Assembly (NCBI RefSeq): GCF_024713945.1
Contig: NW_027461514.1
Span: 496,001 to 560,000, forward strand
Direction: 5' to 3'
Source of the DNA: Dermatophagoides farinae
Lineage: Eukaryota; Arthropoda; Arachnida; Sarcoptiformes; Pyroglyphidae
Length of the DNA stretch: 64,000 nt
Part shown: positions 19,158-29,358 of the stretch, piece after piece
Layout of the letters: each line of letters starts with the position of its first letter
Numbering within the stretch: the stretch's first letter is position 1
Translations under genes and position numbers: made by a program
The notes under the pieces: generated by a model
What the model was told of the DNA's origin: nothing
Database searches by the model: none
What the model saw: the letters and a program-made list of their open reading frames with translations, nothing else

Positions 19158-22100
19158 TTAATCTATTGAATCGGAAGAATCGTCGCTGTCGTAATCGGAA
19201 GAATCGTCGCAAAGTTCATCTTGAACTCCGGAAAACGAACCCCAAATAACAGATAATGGACAAGTGAGAATAACATATAGTAGTTTTTTTAATTTTGTCG
19301 CATCATTGTTGTTTAGAATTAAATTCTTCACAATGAAATCTGGTTCGGAAATTGGTGAAGTCAAAATCTTAGCTGACTCATGTAACTCATTATTGGCTGT
19401 CGTCAACAAAGCCGAAATCTTATCTTTACGACCTATTAATATAAGTTTGTTTTCACAAACGGTTTTTAAAACAGTCATACATTGTTTGTGCAAGTCCAAG
19501 AACGATTCATACGTTACCAAACCTATGTTATACACGCTGTGTCTGTCAGAGATACCCTTTATGTTGCTTTCACAAAGCTGGAAACTGATTGACTGTGGGT
19601 CATCGTGTAGCCTTAAAGAGTAAAATAACGCAGTACTCTTAGCTTGGTAGAATAACTCTTTGTTTGGAGGGTTCTCCAAGCACTTCTCAATCGACTTTAA
19701 AGCGATTGTATACGCTACGTCGACACGGCTGCAACGTGTAAGATACAGAATTATTTCATGTAATTCAGAGTCGAAAGAAACACCAGCACCATAAGCCGCA
19801 CCGCTGTCTCTAATAGACTGAAAGAACGGACCTTCAGTAGACCTGTAGTATTCTTGCAAAACCAAGAGTGGGGCGTCGTAGTCTTCTAATTTGAAACTAG
19901 ATTTGTCTTTGAAGTAGTCTGAGTCAACGTTGAAAAGTTTAGCAATAGATTCAATCATTTGAGGTTTAACGTCAGCCTTGATGCACATATGGGCAACATC
20001 GGTTGAAGGCGAATCAATTACTATTTGATTTTCAGCATTGTTTCCTTTAGGGATGTCAATTTTATCATTCAACACGTTTTTGATTATTTGACCCTCGAAT
20101 TTTGTTGATTCTTTTAAGTCTTTAAGTTCAAACGACTTTTTTAAATTTTCCAATATTATGTTTTTGTGTACGGTACTCGCTGTCACGAAAATGTATTCTC
20201 CTTTTTTCTGAACAGGGTTAACAAATAAGTTATCCGCCAAAGAGTCAATTATCGATTGAATGATTGGTAGGAAAATTTCCGGATACAAACCCACCAAGCG
20301 AAGCAGCAGGATTTGGACAAAAGGTGAATCAATGTTGTGAGACGATTTCTTCAAGCTATACTCTTGGTGAGCAAAACCCCAGTTAATGAATTTGCTGCCG
20401 CGTCTCATGTATTCTTGAAGTTCTCCTAACAAACGCTTTGTGCAAATTAAGATGATCTCTGTTGTAACTTTAGTTGTTTTCAAAACGTTATTTAATAGGT
20501 AAAGCGCCTTTTCAACATCTGCAACGTTCATCTTGACCTTGAATTGGATAACTTCCTCAAAGCTATGGCTTGAATCTTTACCTTGGATGCAATCGTAAGA
20601 AATAAAGTACCTACGAAGTAATCCTTCTAAAATCTCAGGAGTAACGTTCTCGTTAGACAACCCGAAAACATCTTTAGCCTCATCCGGCAATACTAAATTG
20701 CTTTCAAAGAAACAAGCAGATATCAATGGAAGCAAGTGAGCCCCGTGGAAGTTGTTTAAGGCGAACAACAAGGCAACTGGAGCAATGTCGTTTATGGAAT
20801 ATTCTTCACTCTTTTCTGCGGATTCTTCAGAGTCTGCATCAGAACTCTCTTTTATGTTTTGACCAGAATCTAATTCATCACTGGCTTCTTCTTCATCATT
20901 GTTTGAGTTTTTCAAAGCATTCTTTTCTCTATTTTCCAAAATCACTTGAACTGTTTTGTTAATTCCGTCAATACTTTCATCTATGTTAACATCCGCAAGC
21001 ACATTTAAAAAGTTTTGAATATCTTCGTCATAATTTTTTAATTTAATAAGCTGCATCAATTCCAGGAACTCTCCCTTTTCATTTTTGTAGTTTTCATTGT
21101 CAAAAACGTTAAGACAGACGACAAGAGTTACAAATGGGAGTTCAAGTTTATAGTCATATAAATATAGACGTTTTGGAGTAGTATAATAAGCGTCATGTAT
21201 CATGTCGTATATTAAATAGTTGTCCAGGTCTTCTTTGCTTAAGTTCTTGAAACTGGTAATCGGGGGGTACTCAGAAATTTGTTTGGTAACTAGCTCAGTG
21301 TTTCGTTCATCAACAAGTGGTCGACCTAGATTGTTTTTTAAATTTTTCTCAACAGTTTTTGTGTATTCGTCGACTTTAGATTGGGATAGCGTTGGATCTG
21401 GTTCAGCAATTATGACATGGAATTTGTTATTCAAAGATTGTTGAATAAGTCCTAGCCAGTAGTCGTTACTCTCGCAAATCAAGTCTTCCAAAACAGTTTC
21501 ATGAGCCAAGTAGTAATCTAGTTTTGACTTGCCGTTTTGATCATTTTTGCAGTATAACCACCAAGATTGAATTCTTTCGATCAAGCACTTTTCAGGATTT
21601 TTCGACATCTTCTCAAGATTTGAGTTTATAAATTGCTTAATGATAGTTTTCATTCTTGCATTGTCAAAAGGAATTTCTTTAGAAGCAATCTTGTTGAGGA
21701 TGTCAGTAGCTAAGTCTGCAGTGTTGGGCTTGTTGTCCATAAAAAGAATAGTAAGCATCGAGTACCCGAAAGGAATGATTTCGTAGAAAACATCTATCGT
21801 AGTACTTCCTGGAGCACTTATGATATACTTATAAAACGGACTTGCTGGCCCTGAAGTAAGGTATTTAGCTAATACTTCATATGAAAGGATCTGCTTTAAT
21901 GACGTTTGCGAACCTATCATCTGACCTAAACCAACGTAATAGGTGTTATCACTTTGTGATGCAGGATAACTGATTTGTTTTACTAAACCACCTGGAGGAA
22001 AGTTGTCGTGAGCTTCCATAAATGGTGTAGTAGATTCTTGGTAAGGATGTTCAGAAAGGTTCTCGTAAATATATCCTGCAATAGCATCTAATAGCTCTTC

Positions 22101-22778
22101 TACGTCAACTTTCCCTATGACAGAAATAAGAATATTAGACGGTTTGTAGTATTTTTCATGGGTTTTGACAATCTCTTCTCGGGTAAGGGTTGGAATTATT
22201 TTAGGATCCCCACCTGTATTGTACCTGAATGCACAATCTTCTGGGTAAACCATTTTGCATAACCCATAAACAACTAATGAAAGTGGATCACTCATCGCGC
22301 TTTCCATCTCACTGTAAACCACACCACTATGAACACCCTTTTCGTTTATGTGAAAAACTTCAGATCTGAAAGACTCGTCAGATATGGTGGGAAAGAGGAT
22401 GTGATCTAAGTAGATTGGAACCATACGTTGCAACCCATCGTTGCTTCCAAAATCAAGTTTGTAGACGGTTCGATCCCCACAAGTATAAGCATTAGTTCCA
22501 GAGGTAAAGCTGATATTACTAATTGTATCCAAAAACCCGACTAACGGGTAATGCTTTGACCCACGGAAAATTAAATGTTCGAGTGTGTGAGGTTCACCAC
22601 CATCGTGTGATCCTAACGTTGGTACCAAAAAGTTCAATCGAATTATTGGATTGGGAGATGAGATTACACAAACAGTTAATCCACATTGATTTGAACGATA
22701 AATGCTGATTGGGCATCCATGAGACGTTACAGCTTCGTTTATTCGCTCAAATTCATGTGAGCCTTTACCAGAATACAT
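19158..22778 (-). CDS. M16 metallopeptidase (presequence-protease / Sdd3-like type)
   Basis: A large zinc metallopeptidase of the pitrilysin/insulinase clan, about 1206 residues from the ATG at 22776-22778. The inverted zinc motif H-T-L-E-H occurs about 65 residues from this start, in GEPHTLEHLIFRGSKHYP, with N-A-Y-T-C-G-D and T-V-Y downstream. The further Glu ligand lies in SGVVYSEMESA. Four M16 repeats with an acidic linker in the middle (DEEEASDELD onward) explain the length, and the wording matches the eukaryotic C05D11.1/YOL098C-type members. The frame extends 17 codons upstream to a GTG and encodes DFLILFFILFNLF, a probable secretory leader whose ATG is missing, perhaps on a tiny 5' exon. 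The C-terminus is an Asp/Ser tail encoded by a 24-nt direct repeat. Confidence 0.92.
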   Translation of the reverse strand: MYSGKGSHEFERINEAVTSHGCPISIYRSNQCGLTVCVISSPNPIIRLNFLVPTLGSHDGGEPHTLEHLIFRGSKHYPLVGFLDTISNISFTSGTNAYTCGDRTVYKLDFGSNDGLQRMVPIYLDHILFPTISDESFRSEVFHINEKGVHSGVVYSEMESAMSDPLSLVVYGLCKMVYPEDCAFRYNTGGDPKIIPTLTREEIVKTHEKYYKPSNILISVIGKVDVEELLDAIAGYIYENLSEHPYQESTTPFMEAHDNFPPGGLVKQISYPASQSDNTYYVGLGQMIGSQTSLKQILSYEVLAKYLTSGPASPFYKYIISAPGSTTIDVFYEIIPFGYSMLTILFMDNKPNTADLATDILNKIASKEIPFDNARMKTIIKQFINSNLEKMSKNPEKCLIERIQSWWLYCKNDQNGKSKLDYYLAHETVLEDLICESNDYWLGLIQQSLNNKFHVIIAEPDPTLSQSKVDEYTKTVEKNLKNNLGRPLVDERNTELVTKQISEYPPITSFKNLSKEDLDNYLIYDMIHDAYYTTPKRLYLYDYKLELPFVTLVVCLNVFDNENYKNEKGEFLELMQLIKLKNYDEDIQNFLNVLADVNIDESIDGINKTVQVILENREKNALKNSNNDEEEASDELDSGQNIKESSDADSEESAEKSEEYSINDIAPVALLFALNNFHGAHLLPLISACFFESNLVLPDEAKDVFGLSNENVTPEILEGLLRRYFISYDCIQGKDSSHSFEEVIQFKVKMNVADVEKALYLLNNVLKTTKVTTEIILICTKRLLGELQEYMRRGSKFINWGFAHQEYSLKKSSHNIDSPFVQILLLRLVGLYPEIFLPIIQSIIDSLADNLFVNPVQKKGEYIFVTASTVHKNIILENLKKSFELKDLKESTKFEGQIIKNVLNDKIDIPKGNNAENQIVIDSPSTDVAHMCIKADVKPQMIESIAKLFNVDSDYFKDKSSFKLEDYDAPLLVLQEYYRSTEGPFFQSIRDSGAAYGAGVSFDSELHEIILYLTRCSRVDVAYTIALKSIEKCLENPPNKELFYQAKSTALFYSLRLHDDPQSISFQLCESNIKGISDRHSVYNIGLVTYESFLDLHKQCMTVLKTVCENKLILIGRKDKISALLTTANNELHESAKILTSPISEPDFIVKNLILNNNDATKLKKLLYVILTCPLSVIWGSFSGVQDELCDDSSDYDSDDSSDSID
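19169..19210 (-). repeat. 24-nt-period direct repeat coding an acidic tail
   Basis: The 18-nt unit AATCGGAAGAATCGTCGC occurs exactly at 19169-19186 and 19193-19210 (plus-strand view). On the coding strand it encodes the repeated Asp/Ser C-terminus D-D-S-S-D of the M16 peptidase. It is a small coding microsatellite-like duplication. Confidence 0.85.
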
Positions 22779-23041
22779 TGCAAACAAATTAAATAATATG
22801 AAAAATAATATTAAGAAATCCACGACCACTAATATGCATAAATAAAATTTTATAATTTTGGATTAATTATTTTTTTAACTTTTATTTATTTAAAGCTTTT
22901 TTTTTAGAATAATAGTAATAATTTTAAAAAATAATAAATTATTCTTCTATCACGCTGGAATTTTACTATATTAAATCCAAAATATCAAATATTAAGACAC
23001 ACAACTTGAACCAAAATTAATACAAGAAATATTACAGTAAT

Positions 23042-24418
23042 ATGTCATTTATATTGCAAAGCATACCAAGTTTTCCCGAATCACTCTTTGACAATGAAAA
23101 TACTATCGACCTAAGTAGTATTCCAGAAAACAACCCAAAGAATATAACTAATGAAAATGTCGATAAGAACCCAACAGAGGAGGCTGTTAGTGAACCTAAA
23201 AAAAATGAAGTTCAAGAGCCTCAAATGCCAAAGTTACATCCTGTTCTCAAACGGACATATGACGTTGTTGGCTCCCGTACAATGACTTTCAGCGACTATT
23301 TCTTAAATAAAGATTTGCTAAAAGGTCTTACAAAAATGGGTTTGGAGTACCCGACCCCTGTCCAAGAAGAATCGTTGCAATACACACTTTCTGGAGCAAA
23401 TTTAATCGCGCGAGCCAAAAACGGAACTGGTAAAACTCTTGCTTTTATTATACCTATTTTAGAAAAAATCAGCACACGCAAGAAGCATATACAAGCCTTA
23501 ATAATAGTACCCATTAGAGAACTCGCCATGCAAATTTCTAATGTTGTTAAAACAGTGGGAGAATTTATGCAAGTAAACTGCATGGTCTGCACTGGCGGTA
23601 CTAATCTAAAGGAAGATTTCTTACGTCTCAAGCAGGACGTCCACATCGTCGTTGGTACACTGGGACGAATAGACGACTTGACTTTTAGAAATTTACTAGT
23701 ATTAAACGATTTGAAAATTCTCGTTTTAGACGAAGCCGATAAATTACTTTCAGAAAGAGCGATCCCAAAACTTCCGCCGTTTATCGAGCAAAAAATAAAA
23801 CCTAACGTTCAAATACTGATGTTCAGCTCTACTTTTCCGTCTTGCATCAAAGATTTCGTAGATCGTTATCTTCCTAAAGCCAAACACATTAATGTAATGA
23901 AAGAGCTTACTTTGATTGGACTCAAACAGTACTACGTCTTCTTAACTGAAGCGCAAAAAGTCCAATGTATCAAACTGCTTTTTAAAATATTACGAATAAA
24001 TCAGATTATGATATTCTGCTCATCCACCAGACGCAGCGTGCTCCTGGCTAAAAAAATTGCAGAACTCGGTTATTCGTGTCTGTATATTAACGGGCAAATG
24101 GAGCAGACCGAGCGAAACAAGGTTTTCCACGATTTCCGCTCTGGAGCTTCTCGTTGCCTTGTCTGCACTGACATTTTCATGCGTGGAATCGACGTGCCAA
24201 CAGTCAACGTCGTCGTCAACTTTGACTTACCAATGCAAAGTGACACTTACTTACATAGAATCGGCCGATCAGCCCGTTTTGGAAACGTAGGTCTTGCTAT
24301 AAATTTTGTTACTTATGATGACAAAGATCGTTTTTTCCGTATCGAAAAAGAATTAGGAATACAAATTGAATCTCTACCTCCAAAAATTGATGAAGCTCTA
24401 TATTATGGTTATAATTAA
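23042..24418 (+). CDS. DDX6: DEAD-box RNA helicase, DDX6/DHH1 family
   Basis: A cytoplasmic RNA helicase of translational repression, decapping and P-bodies. The 458-residue protein has a short polar N-terminus, then the Q motif region with Q108, motif I A-K-N-G-T-G-K-T (125-132; this A-K-N form is typical of DDX6), DEAD at 230-233, F-D-L-P and a motif VI region. Ribosomal and tail additions are absent, so the length fits. Several normally fixed positions differ: motif Ia is P-I-R-E-L-A (usually PTRELA), Ib is G-T-L-G-R (usually TPGR), motif III is S-S-T (usually SAT), and motif VI is H-R-I-G-R-S-A-R (usually ...SGR). The enzyme may be catalytically tuned. The start ATG is 23042; no intron is required. 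Confidence 0.95.
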   Translation: MSFILQSIPSFPESLFDNENTIDLSSIPENNPKNITNENVDKNPTEEAVSEPKKNEVQEPQMPKLHPVLKRTYDVVGSRTMTFSDYFLNKDLLKGLTKMGLEYPTPVQEESLQYTLSGANLIARAKNGTGKTLAFIIPILEKISTRKKHIQALIIVPIRELAMQISNVVKTVGEFMQVNCMVCTGGTNLKEDFLRLKQDVHIVVGTLGRIDDLTFRNLLVLNDLKILVLDEADKLLSERAIPKLPPFIEQKIKPNVQILMFSSTFPSCIKDFVDRYLPKAKHINVMKELTLIGLKQYYVFLTEAQKVQCIKLLFKILRINQIMIFCSSTRRSVLLAKKIAELGYSCLYINGQMEQTERNKVFHDFRSGASRCLVCTDIFMRGIDVPTVNVVVNFDLPMQSDTYLHRIGRSARFGNVGLAINFVTYDDKDRFFRIEKELGIQIESLPPKIDEALYYGYN

Positions 24419-24649
24419 ATATTCATTTATAATAGATTAATGTATTTTGTTTAAATCTCAAAACTCATCTTACTTTTGATTTCATTTTAGATTCATTAGC
24501 TAGTAGTTATGCTCTAATTTAGGATTAAAATTAGTTTTGCTTTTTGATAGGGTTCGAGTTCTACACAGTTTTATCAGTTTGCAATACAATCTTAACAATG
24601 AACTATTGCCGATGAATTGCCTTTTGCTTTTCACTTCTGTTTTCAAAGC

Positions 24650-26029
24650 TTAAACGGCAGAATGTCTCAAAGGAAAAGACAGGTGGCGGCCTTGTGACCA
24701 CGCACTGTACGGCTTGTAACGAACTTCATTCGAATGAAATTCATTGAGTAACTGGCTGTCTGGGCTGGCTGACTGATTGTCGCTGTTTTGTTGTTTTTTA
24801 AACGATGAGATTTGCTTATAAAACGGCGTTTTGAAATTAATTTCTTTCAGAGGCCGATATTTCATCATTTCGTTGGTGAATAAAGAACGAAGTTCCGTAT
24901 CAGATAGTCGGCGAGAATCGTCAAATGGCAGTTGAATAAGATTAGTATTAACCTTCAAGTCATTTAAATTTCGGATCTTGTCAAAAAAAGGATGCATCAG
25001 CGCCTCATAAACGCTGATGCGTTCGTTCCAGTTGAAAATCAAAAGTTTCTTCAGCAGATCGAGTGCAAGATCTGACGAGCCTGGGAATCTGGTTTTGAAA
25101 TCTATGGGAGCCCTATTTGAAAAGAGTTTAATGTAGTTGCGGGCGTCTTCTCTAGAAATTAGTTCGCAATCTTTTTTAGAAGGGGTGCCTAAGATGTCGA
25201 ATATGTATGCTAGTTGGTCTTTTTTGAACTTTCCCCCGGGCTCTCGTTCGTGTCCAACGCGAGCGTCTGGACTAAGAGGGAAACATTTTTTTCCGGGAAA
25301 CAAAGGACACCTAGCCCTGTAATCCGGACAGTTCTCTTGAATCATTTGCAAAAGTTCACTAAAAATGCATCCCACACTCCAAACGTCTATTTTGTCTGTG
25401 TAGTCTTTTTCGAGTAAAATCAACTCTGGGGCACGATACCATCGTGTCACTACGTGAGTCGTCAGCTGTTTTTTCATCGCTCTATTTCCTAGATATTCGT
25501 TTTCTGAACAAATACCAGAGTTTATAGTGCGTGACAAACCAAAGTCGCAAATCTTCACGACGCAATCTTTGTTGACCAGACAATTCGCTGGTTTCAAGTC
25601 TCTGTGGTAGACACCACTCAAGTGCAAAAAGTGTAAACCGCACAACAAGTTGTAAACGAGGTTCACTACGTGTAGCTCGGTTAAATAAATATTTTGTTTC
25701 AAAATTTTTCGTAAATCACTGTCGCTAATTTCCAGCACAAGGAAAATGGTGTCGAAATTGTCTAGAGTTTGAGTTTCATCGATAAACATATCATACAACT
25801 TAACAATGTTATTGTGACTTTTTAGCAAATTTAATAAACATATCTCTCGTAGTACTCGCTTACAGTCGGTTAGATCATTGAATAACCTTGCGATCTTTTT
25901 TATCGCAACGACCTTATTTGTAAGCTGATCATAAGCAGACCATACCTTGCCGTAGCTTCCTACTCCTAGCACTCCGTTTAGCCTATATCGAGAAACAAGC
26001 ACTGTTGTGTTTTTATCAAAATAAGCCAT
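24650..26029 (-). CDS. MAPK2: MAP kinase, apicomplexan MAP2/MAPK2-like with TTH activation loop
   Basis: A CMGC Ser/Thr protein kinase of 459 residues. Glycine loop G22-V-G-S-Y-G-K-V, catalytic Lys44 in VAIKK, H142-R-D-L-K-P-A-N, D162-F-G and the APE-equivalent WYRAPEL are intact, so it should be active. The activation loop reads L-T190-T191-H192-V-V-T-R-W. The TxY dual-phosphorylation site of classical ERKs is replaced by TTH, close to the TSH of Plasmodium MAP2 and Toxoplasma MAPK2. The insert with CPLFPGKKCFPLSPD is also shared with those kinases. The C-terminal about 90 residues after the kinase fold are Ser/Gln-rich. The ATG is at 26027-26029. The gene is divergent from proteasome alpha4. 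Confidence 0.93.
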   Translation of the reverse strand: MAYFDKNTTVLVSRYRLNGVLGVGSYGKVWSAYDQLTNKVVAIKKIARLFNDLTDCKRVLREICLLNLLKSHNNIVKLYDMFIDETQTLDNFDTIFLVLEISDSDLRKILKQNIYLTELHVVNLVYNLLCGLHFLHLSGVYHRDLKPANCLVNKDCVVKICDFGLSRTINSGICSENEYLGNRAMKKQLTTHVVTRWYRAPELILLEKDYTDKIDVWSVGCIFSELLQMIQENCPDYRARCPLFPGKKCFPLSPDARVGHEREPGGKFKKDQLAYIFDILGTPSKKDCELISREDARNYIKLFSNRAPIDFKTRFPGSSDLALDLLKKLLIFNWNERISVYEALMHPFFDKIRNLNDLKVNTNLIQLPFDDSRRLSDTELRSLFTNEMMKYRPLKEINFKTPFYKQISSFKKQQNSDNQSASPDSQLLNEFHSNEVRYKPYSAWSQGRHLSFPLRHSAV

Positions 26030-26307
26030 TCAGTATCACTCAAGAAATAAAAATATACGTTATACTAGCAAAAAATAAATACTTAACATTTATAGCACAC
26101 TATCCTACAAGATGCTACTGCGCTCCAAGCGCATTTAGATTTTGTTTTCAAACAATTTGAGATTCTTAACAAATATAGGTACATACAAAATGAAATATTT
26201 TTTTATTTTTTTGCCTTAGAAATCTTCAAATAAACAATATGAAAAGATTTTATTTTAGTAAATTTATTATATTGATTGGCAATATTCTATAAGCTGAAAA
26301 ACCGAAA

Positions 26308-27039
26308 ATGTCTGATTATGATCGAGCATTAACTGTATTTTCCCCGGATGGCCACTTACTACAAGTTCAGTACGCAGCAGAAGCAGCTTCGAGAAGCCTT
26401 TCTGTTGTTGCCATCAAATCGGCAGATTATATAATTATCTTGGCCGAACGCTGCAAAGAACAAAAATTGCAGGACGTGGCGCCGAATTCAAAAATAACTT
26501 TTATCAACGACCGAGTATTCGGATGTTTTTCGGGACTCGCAGCCGACGCTAGAGTCCTTTTAAATAAAACTAGAAATGCAGCTCAAAGCTACCAGCTCTC
26601 AGCTGACGAAATAGCTGATTGCACCTATATCGCAAAGTACATTGCTGAGGTTCAACAGCGATACACAATACAAGGAGGACTGCGTCCCTTTGGCGTTGCT
26701 AGTTTAATTTGCGGCTTCACATATCAGTGTGAGCCTAGAATTTACAAATGTGAGTCTAACGGTGTCGTAATTAGCTGGAAAGCACACGCCATTGGAAATA
26801 ACTCTAAACCAATAAACGAATTTTTAAATGCACATTATGATGAAAAATTAAGTTTAGAAGACGGATTGTCTGTCTTGTTCGGCTCAATCACTGAATGCTC
26901 AAACATTGTTTGTGGAAATGTCGACGTGCTGGTGGCTACGAAAAAACCCAATCAAACAGGAACAAACGACTACCACTATAAATTCTTGAGTACAGAAGAA
27001 AAACAAAATATTATACCATTCAAACCAGACGATAACTAA
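26308..27039 (+). CDS. PSMA7: 20S proteasome alpha4 subunit
   Basis: A structural alpha-ring subunit (alpha4, Pre6/PSMA7) of the 20S proteasome, 243 residues. The alpha signature is at the very N-terminus, M-S-D-Y-D-R-A-L-T-V-F-S-P-D-G-H-L-L-Q-V, with YAAEA following. KLQD, SGLAADARVLLN, RYTIQGGLRPFG and AIGNNSKPINEFL match alpha4 order and spacing. The N-terminus forms the axial gate and there is no catalytic Thr, as expected. Divergence is mainly in the second half and the short tail (no Lys/Glu-rich extension). The start is the ATG 26308. Confidence 0.95.
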   Translation: MSDYDRALTVFSPDGHLLQVQYAAEAASRSLSVVAIKSADYIIILAERCKEQKLQDVAPNSKITFINDRVFGCFSGLAADARVLLNKTRNAAQSYQLSADEIADCTYIAKYIAEVQQRYTIQGGLRPFGVASLICGFTYQCEPRIYKCESNGVVISWKAHAIGNNSKPINEFLNAHYDEKLSLEDGLSVLFGSITECSNIVCGNVDVLVATKKPNQTGTNDYHYKFLSTEEKQNIIPFKPDDN

Positions 27040-27144
27040 CGCTGAATATATGTTGTAAAACTAATACGCCAAACAAATACGGCGCAATCCACTGTGTTTT
27101 CAATAGCCCAACGTGGCCCGACAACTGTGTTTTTGGTGATTAAA

Positions 27145-29169
27145 CTATAATCTAATTTTATCGAGCTTCTCGCTTATAGTTTTGCATTTACCAATGATGT
27201 TTTGTATTTCTTTATCGCTTATCTGTTCATTTTTCATTGGATTTCCAGAAAGCGCTTCTGTAAAACTTTTCAAAGTCCGTACACATTGTTTGATATAAAC
27301 ATTTTTAATTATGGCGTGTTTTTTGGGGCTGGATTCTGCATAAAATTCTTTTATAACAGGCAGTTTCTCTAGCGCTGAAAACAAATACAGATACATGATT
27401 TTTCGGTGAATCCGCTCCAGAGCTTCGTTCGTGTTTTGGATTATCTGAAGCATTTTGTCACATTTCGAATCAATTTCAAGCATCAGCCAGTCAAAATTGA
27501 TCAACGCATCTTGACACCTTACGAACACATTTTTCAAGACAGTTTGTGAGATTACGATAGACTTAGGGAGCAACATTTTTCTGTTGCTTAAGACGTAGGA
27601 GTCTAAAATTTCTTTGTTGATGAAGTAAAAAGGAAACAGATTCTTTATAATGAAACAGGTGCCCTTGATGAATATGTATTCGTTCTTGTTCACCAGTTTC
27701 AACAATACATCTTCCTCAATTTTTTTGATGCTTTCAAAAGTTTCCACCAAGTCTTCATTGAATTCATACATGTAAGAATCGCCATTGTAAAAACTGAGCC
27801 TGTTTTCATCAATAGGTTCTTTAATAAAAACGCTTTCGCCATTCCAATTATTGAAGTTTATTTCTAGGTTGGAAAAATTGTATTGTTTCACGTATTTGTC
27901 GGCACTTTCAAATTTCGACCATGGATTTTTGTAACCATCAGTCATTTTGCAAATATGATTATTAATGTTAAATAACATTTTAGAATGAGGACCAAAATCC
28001 ATTGACTCTAAATCTGAAAGCAACGTGCTGATATCAGCAGATTTTTCCACGATTGTTTTACTTTTTTCGTTTTGGTTGTAGTATTGAACCAATAAATCAA
28101 AGAGTTTCCTTTGTTCCTTAGTAATCATTACTAAATCGTTTTGTACTTCTTTTGAAACTGACTTTTCCACAGCGTCTAATTTTGAAAATGTTTCTTTATT
28201 TAATACTTCTTCTTCTTTGGCCGAATCACTAGACTCGTTTATATCGATAGATTCGTACAAATCATACAATTGATTTGTCTCTTGCTCCATTCTTTCTTCG
28301 ATTAAACGTCCCATGTGGTTTTGAATCCTTGTTATATCATCGATCATCTTGCTGCGAAAGATATAATGCATGTCTCTGTATTCCATCTGGGCGTAAAACC
28401 GCGACAAGTTTATTTTAAAATCAAAAAACAAACTCCCTTCTAATCTTTCTTCAAAATCGGTAGCTGCTGTGAAAAATCGGTAGTTAATTCCATCTAAATC
28501 GTTGCGTTTTATTAACTCTGCAGCGTTTTTGTTTGCAAAAAACTGGTAAAGCAGTTGCAGAACTGAAAAAAGACGACTCAAAATAAGGTCATTATTATAC
28601 TTCAGTTCCTCTACATACGACATAGTTTTTAGCAATTCTATCTTGTAATAAACAAGTGTGGAAAAGTGGCCAAGTAAGTTTGTCGTTATATCTTCAACTT
28701 TCTGTACATAATCTGCGATGAATCGATCATTTTTCGCTAGTTGAAAAGCATCTATGTCTATAATTCTGATTCCTGTCTTTTTTAAGTACGTAAGCATTGA
28801 CTTGGCTACTGTTTCTGAAAAGAAGGTTATGAAACTCATAAGATCGACCATTTCATTGGTATACATCGTGATAAATGACTCAAATATGTCATTTAAAGCG
28901 TCCAGGCTGATTTTGGCTTTACTTATATTCTTGATACAACCAACAAACATGAAATCAAGTAAAAAAACATCTTCAAATGACCTTAAGCCACCATCTTTCA
29001 ACAGGTCTCGAGCTGATGTCTCAAAACGAGTTATTGTTTCCATATGATTATACCATGCCTCTAATTCTTTAGCATAGACGTCTTCGACAGAATAATATCT
29101 CTCATGAGCTTTAGCAAGATTTTTATACTGAGATTGAAAAGCCTCCTCAATCGTTTCAATATCCAACAT
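27145..29169 (-). CDS. large helical protein of unknown function
   Basis: A 674-residue ORF with an ATG start (MLDIETIEEAFQSQYKN). It is rich in long amphipathic helices throughout, with a charged coiled-coil-like centre (about residues 285-360: RIQNHMGRLIEERMEQE, then SSDSAKEEEVLNKETFSKL) and no membrane span, metal site or nucleotide motif. Such all-helical proteins in this size range are often tethering-complex, exocyst/COG-type or microtubule-associated subunits, but no signature allows a choice. Base composition and codon use fit the neighbours. Convergent with PSMA7, about 105 nt between stops. Confidence 0.65.
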   Translation of the reverse strand: MLDIETIEEAFQSQYKNLAKAHERYYSVEDVYAKELEAWYNHMETITRFETSARDLLKDGGLRSFEDVFLLDFMFVGCIKNISKAKISLDALNDIFESFITMYTNEMVDLMSFITFFSETVAKSMLTYLKKTGIRIIDIDAFQLAKNDRFIADYVQKVEDITTNLLGHFSTLVYYKIELLKTMSYVEELKYNNDLILSRLFSVLQLLYQFFANKNAAELIKRNDLDGINYRFFTAATDFEERLEGSLFFDFKINLSRFYAQMEYRDMHYIFRSKMIDDITRIQNHMGRLIEERMEQETNQLYDLYESIDINESSDSAKEEEVLNKETFSKLDAVEKSVSKEVQNDLVMITKEQRKLFDLLVQYYNQNEKSKTIVEKSADISTLLSDLESMDFGPHSKMLFNINNHICKMTDGYKNPWSKFESADKYVKQYNFSNLEINFNNWNGESVFIKEPIDENRLSFYNGDSYMYEFNEDLVETFESIKKIEEDVLLKLVNKNEYIFIKGTCFIIKNLFPFYFINKEILDSYVLSNRKMLLPKSIVISQTVLKNVFVRCQDALINFDWLMLEIDSKCDKMLQIIQNTNEALERIHRKIMYLYLFSALEKLPVIKEFYAESSPKKHAIIKNVYIKQCVRTLKSFTEALSGNPMKNEQISDKEIQNIIGKCKTISEKLDKIRL

Positions 29170-29358
29170 TACATATCAAATTTATTCAATTTTTCAGTAT
29201 TACGATTTTATCAACAAAGCTCGTTTTAATAAAGCTTTTATGTGAATTAATTTCATTTATGAATAAATTGGATAAATAAAATTTTTTAATGAATCAACAG
29301 TTCAAATGTGTATCAAACGATATGAATTTTTTTCCGATACGTTGGACTCCATACTCTT

